Both the position numbers and the translations under genes were made by a program. The notes below the pieces were generated by a model. The model saw only the letters and a list, made by a program, of their open reading frames with translations, had not been told where the DNA came from and searched no databases. From Promethearchaeota archaeon (GTDB lineage Archaea > Asgardarchaeota > Lokiarchaeia > Sigynarchaeales > SOKP01), in NCBI GenBank assembly GCA_016839845.1, contig JAEOTL010000079.1:1-6700 (forward strand): DNA of 6,700 bases. The letters are read 5' to 3'. Positions 1 through 4,923 of the stretch are shown in pieces (the stretch's first letter is position 1; each line of letters starts with the position of its first letter).

Positions 1-990
1 ATATCTTCTTAAATGATGCGCTTCATCAAATATTACAATATCCCATGATATGCTTGATAATAATTCGATATAATTTTTATTTCGAGCAAACTGAAGTGAA
101 CAAATAATTAAATTATCATAATAGAAAGGATTCTGGAGTATATCTGGATGTTTATAACTGCCTTTCCGTTTTAATTCTTTAACTTTCTTGCCATCATAAA
201 TAGTAAATTCGAGATTGAATTTGTTACTCATTTCAAAGGCCCATTGTTTCACAAGCGAAGCAGGGACGATGATTAAAATACGTTCTGCCAAATCTCTTGC
301 TATCATCTCCTTAATATAAATACCTGCTTCAATTGTTTTTCCAAGGCCAACCTCATCTGCTAAAATAATTCTTGGAAAAAACTCTTCTGCTAACCTATGT
401 GTTACATTTATCTGATGTGGCATTAAAGTTAAACGTGAATTAGTAATACATTTAATCTGATACGATTTGTAATAAGAATAGAATAAATTTGCCCAATATT
501 TAATTAAAAAATTTGTTGGAGAGTCTATATTCTGTTTTGAAATCAGCGTTTTTATCGGTGTTTCATATTTAGAATAAATTTCATTTTCAAAAATTTGAGA
601 TTTTTTACCATCCTCTTTTAAAAATTCATAAGATATTACACCATCCTGAAATAGGAAATCTTTTGTATTTATATATCCAATTCCATGTTTAGTAACTATT
701 TTATCATTTAGCTCATAAACATAGTGAATAAGATCAATCGAGTGGATTATTTTAATGATATTATTTTTAAATGAGACTTTGTATTTACATACAATATTCG
801 TATCTTCATCATCTAAGGCTTTTGATGTTGGGATTTCTAACTTTCTTATTACACGTCCTACTCCTAAATCTGGATTTAACCTATATATAACTAAATTCCC
901 GACATTGAACTTTTGTCCTTGACAATAAATATTAAAACATTTAGAAAATCTTGATTTTAATTCCTTACTACAGAAGGGACATGCAAACAT
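1..990 (-). CDS. SNF2/RapA-type helicase with N-terminal zinc-ribbon-like motif (N-terminal 330 residues; 3' end beyond left edge)
   Basis: The minus-strand frame is open from ATG at 990 to the left edge. A TGA lies directly upstream at 993-991, so this is the only ATG start available. The protein begins with cysteines C4, C7, C18 and C23, a CPFC-type zinc-ribbon-like motif. Next comes a beta-rich stretch (about 28-150) with two glycine turns (NPDLGVGRV at 39-47, HGIGY at 102-106) reminiscent of the Tudor/KOW-like modules at the start of RapA. The ATPase core starts near 185: an MPHQ element (Q193), Walker A ADEVGLGKT at 211-219 (K218), motif Ia with VPASLVKQW at 242-250, and motif II DEAH at 322-325. 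The ADEVGLGKTIEAG signature is typical of RapA/HepA-like SNF2 ATPases, which translocate on double-stranded DNA to remodel or displace bound proteins. Motifs III-VI and the C-terminus lie outside the window. RNA polymerase recycling, repair and defence (DrmD-like) roles are all possible; nothing nearby decides between them. Confidence 0.88.
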   Translation of the reverse strand, partial: MFACPFCSKELKSRFSKCFNIYCQGQKFNVGNLVIYRLNPDLGVGRVIRKLEIPTSKALDDEDTNIVCKYKVSFKNNIIKIIHSIDLIHYVYELNDKIVTKHGIGYINTKDFLFQDGVISYEFLKEDGKKSQIFENEIYSKYETPIKTLISKQNIDSPTNFLIKYWANLFYSYYKSYQIKCITNSRLTLMPHQINVTHRLAEEFFPRIILADEVGLGKTIEAGIYIKEMIARDLAERILIIVPASLVKQWAFEMSNKFNLEFTIYDGKKVKELKRKGSYKHPDILQNPFYYDNLIICSLQFARNKNYIELLSSISWDIVIFDEAHHLRRY

Positions 991-1016
991 TCAGATTAAT
1001 CTTTAAAACCATTATC

Positions 1017-1023
1017 TTTATAT
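1017..1023 (-). promoter_or_regulatory. TATA-like box for the helicase gene
   Basis: Read on the minus strand this is AATATAAA-like. It lies about 27-33 bases upstream of the helicase ATG at 990. With archaeal spacing of about 25 bases from TATA to transcription start, the transcript would begin within a few bases of the start codon, giving a nearly leaderless mRNA. No Shine-Dalgarno sequence precedes the ATG, which agrees. In such AT-rich DNA the match could be chance. Confidence 0.35.
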
Positions 1024-1027
1024 TGTA

Positions 1028-1036
1028 TTTAATATA
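1028..1036 (+). promoter_or_regulatory. TATA-like box for the QueG-like gene
   Basis: TTTAATATA lies about 46-54 bases before the ATG at 1082. Initiation about 25 bases downstream would leave a leader of some 20-25 bases, enough to include the SD-like GTGAT at 1072-1076. It sits almost back to back with the minus-strand TATA-like box, so the two divergent genes would share a very compact promoter region. Assigned by composition and spacing only. Confidence 0.35.
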
Positions 1037-1071
1037 GAAACAAGTAAAAATTTTAGTATTTTGAATTAAAA

Positions 1072-1076
1072 GTGAT
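1072..1076 (+). promoter_or_regulatory. Possible Shine-Dalgarno sequence (GTGAT)
   Basis: GTGAT is complementary to part of the conserved 16S rRNA 3' end (ATCACCTCC) and lies five bases before the ATG at 1082, a normal archaeal spacing. It supports 1082 as the start rather than the next in-frame ATG at 1163. It is only a five-base match. Confidence 0.35.
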
Positions 1077-1081
1077 AGAAA

Positions 1082-1942
1082 ATGTCAGATGCTGGGATTG
1101 AACCCACTTATATTGGTAAAAATAAAAATCTTGTTTTTATTGTTCCTAAAGAATTATTTAACATGAGTTTAGGTCCTGCAGAAGTCTTAGATCGTGAATC
1201 TGCTAAAATGTTTAGTAAATACATCAGAGGAACGTTTAAAGGTTTCCAACAAGCAAGGAAAACGAAATATGGTAATGAAAATAATACTAAAACAGATATA
1301 AGTCCCGATTTTTGGGAGAAATTCGAAAAAAAAGCTAAAGAACTTGATGTTGATATCATAGGATATACGCCTGTTAATGAAAATTATATTTTTAAGGATC
1401 TTAAAGTCTATGGACGCAATTGTATCATTCTCGGAATGGAAATGAAATGGGATAAAATCAAGGAAGCTCCAAGCGCAATTTGTGAGATAGAAGTATTTCG
1501 AGTTTACAAAGTTTTAGGTGATGTTACCATTGAATTAGCAGAATATATGAAAGAACAAGGTTATAAAAGTGAAGCACACCACCCCTTTGGTGGAAAACTT
1601 CTATATGGACCTCACGCTACCGCAGCTAATTTAGGCATTATGGGTAGAAATGGATTAATACTAACGCCTGAATTTGGTCCTCGGCAACGATGGGGCATTA
1701 TTACTACTGATGCAGATATTCCTGAAACAAAAAAACGAGATTTTAATGAGCTAAAAGACTTCTGTGAAAAATGTGGTGCTTGTGTGAGAGAGTGTAAAGG
1801 AGGTTCTGTTTTTGAAACCCCAATCGAGAAAGAAAATGGTGTAATCACACACATAGATCGATCCAAATGTATACAAAGCATATTAGACAATAACTATTGT
1901 TCTTTTTGTCTTAAAATATGTTTACCTTCAAGAACCTCCTAA
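1082..1942 (+). CDS. Double [4Fe-4S] protein, QueG / reductive-dehalogenase-like superfamily
   Basis: This 286-residue protein has no signal peptide, Tat motif or membrane segment and should be cytosolic. The middle carries the superfamily signature: a histidine/glycine-rich HHPFGG at 166-171, then ATAANLGIMGRNG at 179-191 and LTPEFGPRQRWG at 194-205, followed by TTDADIP. This GLG-x-x-GR-x-G / PE-x-GP-x-R pattern is shared by epoxyqueuosine reductase (QueG, COG1600) and reductive dehalogenases, whose catalytic members bind cobalamin. The C-terminus has two cluster motifs: C228-x2-C231-x2-C234-x3-C238, and C263 with C273-x2-C276-x3-C280. The proline that usually follows the last cysteine is K239 in the first motif and L281 in the second, and the protein stops six residues after C280. 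It is shorter than canonical QueG, so a true tRNA-queuosine role is unlikely. It most resembles uncharacterised archaeal relatives. The same-strand redox flavoprotein 90 bases downstream could be its electron partner (inference). Substrate and cobalamin binding are unproven. Confidence 0.85.
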   Translation: MSDAGIEPTYIGKNKNLVFIVPKELFNMSLGPAEVLDRESAKMFSKYIRGTFKGFQQARKTKYGNENNTKTDISPDFWEKFEKKAKELDVDIIGYTPVNENYIFKDLKVYGRNCIILGMEMKWDKIKEAPSAICEIEVFRVYKVLGDVTIELAEYMKEQGYKSEAHHPFGGKLLYGPHATAANLGIMGRNGLILTPEFGPRQRWGIITTDADIPETKKRDFNELKDFCEKCGACVRECKGGSVFETPIEKENGVITHIDRSKCIQSILDNNYCSFCLKICLPSRTS

Positions 1943-1958
1943 CCAATTTCTGATATCC

Positions 1959-1970
1959 CTATTATAATAG
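1959..1970. repeat. Perfect 12-base palindrome in the intergenic gap
   Basis: CTATTATAATAG equals its own reverse complement. It starts 17 bases after the stop of the QueG-like gene and ends 62 bases before the ATG of the flavoprotein gene. It also contains a TATAAT core. It could be a TATA element or a dimeric regulator site for the downstream gene. Its all-A/T centre makes chance occurrence quite possible. Confidence 0.3.
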
Positions 1971-1992
1971 TTATATTCAAATTAAAACAAAA

Positions 1993-2002
1993 TTTTTAAT
2001 AA
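1993..2002 (+). promoter_or_regulatory. Candidate TATA-like element or T-run before the flavoprotein gene
   Basis: TTTTTAATAA lies about 31-40 bases before the ATG at 2033. It can be read as a TATA-like element giving a short leader, or as a weak T-run ending the upstream transcript. A partial SD-like GAG sits at 2025-2027, five bases before the ATG. The 90-base gap makes an independent promoter possible, but read-through from the upstream gene is equally compatible. Confidence 0.25.
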
Positions 2003-2032
2003 ACAATAATAAACCTACTTTCTTGAGATAAA

Positions 2033-4795
2033 ATGACAGTGTCTAATGATAAAGTTGCCAGAGATAAAATCAAGGGAACAGCTTCAATAGAGTTGCTTAA
2101 AAAAGTAAATACTGCTGCAAATTATTGTTACTCATGTAACAAATGCAATAATGTATGTCCAACTGCTTTTCTTGACATCTTTTATCCACGTAGTTTAATT
2201 ACAGATTTAACTTTTCTAACACCAGAAGAAGCATTGCAGAACAATGATATTTGGAAGTGTCTTACCTGTGGGTTATGTTCAATCTATTGTCCCATGACTA
2301 AGGAAGAAACTGGAGTAAATTTCACACAGATTATTAAGGATCTTCGTTCTCTTGCTTCAGAGTATAGGCCATTACAAGATGGATTAATAAGTTGTAATCA
2401 TGAGAGGGTATATTCAAGTCTACCGAAATTAATGGCTGAAGATAAAATTAAATTTACTAACAAAATAGGGTTCCTTGATGGAACTGGATTAAAAACAACT
2501 GATAAGGGAGAGATAGGCTATTTTATGGGATGCGTTTCCTTTTTGACGGGTTCTGCTCCATGTGTCGTTGGATGTCCCGCAGGAGTAGACGTTCAAGGCT
2601 ATGTATCACTTATCGCAGAAGGAAAATACCAAGAAGCTCTCGATCTTATTAGAGAAACCAATCCATTACCCTATTTATGTGGGAGGATTTGCACAGCTCA
2701 ATGTGCTTTAAATTGTAACCGTGAACATTTTGATGATCCAGTAGCTATTCGCGAACTTAAAAGGTTTGTTTGTGATTGGGAAACTGAACATCCTAACCAA
2801 AGTAAAATAAAACCTGTACCACAAACTAAAGAAAAAGTCGCCATTATTGGTGCAGGGCCGGGTGGTTTATCAGCAGCTTACTTTCTCGCAAGAATGGGAT
2901 ATAAACCAACTATTTTTGAGAAAGGAGATAAAACTGGGGGAGTAGTAAGATATGGTGTTCCACAATACAGACTTTCTGATGAAGCTCTTGACCATGATAT
3001 AGAGTTTATAAAAAATATGGGAGTCGAAATCGTTTTAAACAAAGAATTTGGTCCAGATTTCACAATAGAAGATATTTGGAAACAAGGTTTTAAAGCAATA
3101 TTTATTGCTGTCGGCTTATATGTGCCCAAAACTCTTAGACTTGAGGGAGAAGATTTACCTAACGTGGATGTAGCAATTGACTTCCTTTTAGAGCGGAAAT
3201 ATAAATGTGTGGAAAATCCAGAAGAGTTTAAAGGTAAGACTTTTGGAATCATTGGAGGGGGTGCAGTAGCGGTTGATGTTGGTGAAACAGCAATTCGATT
3301 AGGAGCAATAAAGGCTGATCTTGTCGATATTTTAACTGAAGAGGCTTTAAAGAATGTGCTTAAGGATTTACATGAAGCTGAGAGAGAAGTTATGGAATAC
3401 CATTTTGAGACTTCAACTGCAAACATCACCCAAGAACCTGATGGAAAATTAGCATTAAATTGCTATAAAATTGAATGGGGTACTCCTGATCCCAAAACAG
3501 GAAGGAGACCATTAAATAAAATTGAAGGATCAGAATTCAAGATTGTTGTTGATCATATTGTTATAGCTATTGGTCAAGGACTTGATGCAGAACCTATTAA
3601 TGCTGCTACAGAAAATCAGCTAAAAATTGAAAGGGGGAAAATTGTAGTAGATGACTTAACTTATGAGACTGGCATCCCAGGGGTTTTTGCGGGTGGTGAT
3701 ATAATTTATAATTCTCTGATGTGTGCTGTTGATGCCATAGGAGATGGTAGAGAAGCGTCTTACACAATTGATCGATATCTCCGAGGTCTTGATTTAAAAG
3801 AAAGTAGAATTAGAAAGAATGACTTAAAACGATCTACTATTCCTAAAAAATATATTCAAACCCAGATGTGTCAGGATATGAATTTTATGCCTGGATCAGA
3901 GAGATTAGTTTGCTTTGACGAAATGGAATTAGGTTTCACAGAGGAACAAGCTAAGAAAGAGGCAAATCGATGTTTGAACTGCAATTGTTGTTGTAATTCT
4001 GATCAAATCCCTGAAGATTTTGAAAAAGCACTAAATGAATCAGGTGTTATGATTTGCGATTATGGGAGTCAAGATATTTGGCCTTCGATTAATGCACCTA
4101 ATTATTATCAGATTCCCAAAAGTGTAATTGGTATCTTAAATCAAAATGATATAACTCCAGTTGTTTTACCAGAAGAGAAATGTTGCGGGCATGATAGTCT
4201 TTGGCGGGGAGATGTTGAAACCTTTAAAAAACTAGCCGAGTATAACGTAAAATTGTTTAAAGAAGCAGGAGTTAAAACGTTAATCTTTAGCTGCGCTGAA
4301 GGATACTATACTTGGAAAAATGAATATAAAAAGCTATTTAAAGGCAGTGATGTCTTCGATTTTGATATTTATCACATTACAGAATATATTCTTAAAGAAA
4401 AGCTACTAGAAGAGATAACATTTCCCGGTTTTGACAAAATTAAAATTACATACCATGACCCATGTAGGCTTGGGAGAATGAGTAATGTTTTTGATGCCCC
4501 TCGTGAAGTTTTGAAACTCATCCCATCTGTTGAATTGGTAGAAATGGAGGATTCTATGGAAAACGCAGATTGCTGTGGTGTCTCTGCATATGTGTCATGC
4601 AATCAAGATTCAAAAAAATTGCAGGAAAAAAAGATTTTGCAAGCCATAGAGACGGGAGCAGATTACCTTATTACTGCATGCCCTAAATGTATTGCTCACC
4701 TAAATTGTTATCTAAATGAGAACCGAGAATTAAAAGATAAAATAAAGGTTATCGATCTCGTAAGTTTTCTCGGAAAATTACTCTTTCTACTTTAG
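2033..4795 (+). CDS. HdrD-like protein with an internal GltD/NfnB/DsrL-like FAD-NAD(P)H oxidoreductase
   Basis: A 920-residue cytosolic redox protein. The N-terminus is an HdrC-type double ferredoxin: C32, C35, C38, C42-P and C76, C79, C82, C86-P. A CCG domain then begins with YFMGC (C167). Right after it comes a full oxidoreductase module: APC177VVGC181P, C216-x3-C220-x3-C224-x3-C228, an FAD Rossmann motif G273-x-G275-x2-G278 with E296 at the end of the second strand, GVPQYRL at 308-314, a pyridine-nucleotide motif G408-x-G410-x2-A413, AGGD at 553-556, and a C-terminal cysteine motif with C647, C650 and C652-C654. The CCG domain then resumes (about 686-760) with C717-C718-G and C754AEG. A second, complete CCG domain follows: C811, C847-C848-G, C883-x2-C886. 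In HdrD, CCG domains hold noncubane [4Fe-4S] clusters that reduce heterodisulfides; GltD-type modules exchange electrons with NAD(P)H. The likely job is electron transfer between a pyridine nucleotide and a disulfide, quinone or protein partner. The usual NADPH-binding YRR is absent after the second Rossmann fold. Substrate and direction are unknown. Confidence 0.88.
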   Translation: MTVSNDKVARDKIKGTASIELLKKVNTAANYCYSCNKCNNVCPTAFLDIFYPRSLITDLTFLTPEEALQNNDIWKCLTCGLCSIYCPMTKEETGVNFTQIIKDLRSLASEYRPLQDGLISCNHERVYSSLPKLMAEDKIKFTNKIGFLDGTGLKTTDKGEIGYFMGCVSFLTGSAPCVVGCPAGVDVQGYVSLIAEGKYQEALDLIRETNPLPYLCGRICTAQCALNCNREHFDDPVAIRELKRFVCDWETEHPNQSKIKPVPQTKEKVAIIGAGPGGLSAAYFLARMGYKPTIFEKGDKTGGVVRYGVPQYRLSDEALDHDIEFIKNMGVEIVLNKEFGPDFTIEDIWKQGFKAIFIAVGLYVPKTLRLEGEDLPNVDVAIDFLLERKYKCVENPEEFKGKTFGIIGGGAVAVDVGETAIRLGAIKADLVDILTEEALKNVLKDLHEAEREVMEYHFETSTANITQEPDGKLALNCYKIEWGTPDPKTGRRPLNKIEGSEFKIVVDHIVIAIGQGLDAEPINAATENQLKIERGKIVVDDLTYETGIPGVFAGGDIIYNSLMCAVDAIGDGREASYTIDRYLRGLDLKESRIRKNDLKRSTIPKKYIQTQMCQDMNFMPGSERLVCFDEMELGFTEEQAKKEANRCLNCNCCCNSDQIPEDFEKALNESGVMICDYGSQDIWPSINAPNYYQIPKSVIGILNQNDITPVVLPEEKCCGHDSLWRGDVETFKKLAEYNVKLFKEAGVKTLIFSCAEGYYTWKNEYKKLFKGSDVFDFDIYHITEYILKEKLLEEITFPGFDKIKITYHDPCRLGRMSNVFDAPREVLKLIPSVELVEMEDSMENADCCGVSAYVSCNQDSKKLQEKKILQAIETGADYLITACPKCIAHLNCYLNENRELKDKIKVIDLVSFLGKLLFLL

Positions 4796-4796
4796 A

Positions 4797-4821
4797 ATAT
4801 TTTTATATATCTATTTTTTTT
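4797..4821 (+). terminator. T-rich transcription terminator
   Basis: Immediately after the flavoprotein stop codon the plus strand is almost pure A/T and ends in eight consecutive T residues at 4814-4821. There is no clear hairpin. Oligo-T tracts just downstream of a stop are the usual intrinsic terminator in archaea, which fits the new promoter-like sequence that follows. Confidence 0.5.
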
Positions 4822-4840
4822 AAATGTTATTTGATCCTTG

Positions 4841-4858
4841 AAGTTTGCGTATAAACTT
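4841..4858. repeat. Inverted repeat overlapping a TATA-like box upstream of pepF
   Basis: AAGTTT and AAACTT form perfect 6-base arms around the 6-base spacer GCGTAT. The second half contains TATAAA (4851-4856, counting the spacer's last TA), about 70 bases before the pepF ATG. A palindrome over a TATA element would suit a repressor operator for the peptidase gene. A short hairpin belonging to the upstream terminator is an alternative, although it follows the T-run rather than preceding it. Confidence 0.35.
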
Positions 4859-4923
4859 AAAAAGAATAATCTCTTACAAAAAAGCAATGGGCATTTTTCA
4901 AATTAACATTAAAATTGAATATT

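Noticed and set aside
1090..1112. A tRNA T-arm-like stretch on the minus strand (GTGGGTTCAATCCCAG), suggesting a tRNA or an integration-site remnant.
   Set aside because: The upstream and downstream minus-strand sequence forms no acceptor, D or anticodon arm, the T-stem does not pair properly around a 7-base loop, there is no CCA end, and no mobile genes are nearby. It lies within the start of the QueG-like gene and is best taken as coincidence.
1108..1890. Two minus-strand open frames of 83 and 92 codons.
   Set aside because: Both lie opposite the QueG-like gene, whose plus-strand motifs are clear, and have no domain features of their own.
2878..3429. A 183-codon minus-strand open frame.
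   Set aside because: It lies entirely opposite the FAD/nucleotide-binding core of the flavoprotein, and its serine/threonine-rich translation shows no recognisable motif. It is a shadow of the real gene.
4372..4602. A 76-codon minus-strand open frame.
   Set aside because: It lies opposite the second CCG domain, where the plus-strand cysteines are conserved; it is a shadow frame.
2033..4795. The nested gene as an assembly chimera of two separate genes.
   Set aside because: The frame is maintained across both seams, base composition does not change, no repeat marks either join, and the modules resume at sensible domain points. Two independent in-frame chimeric joins are unlikely, although only read mapping can exclude them.
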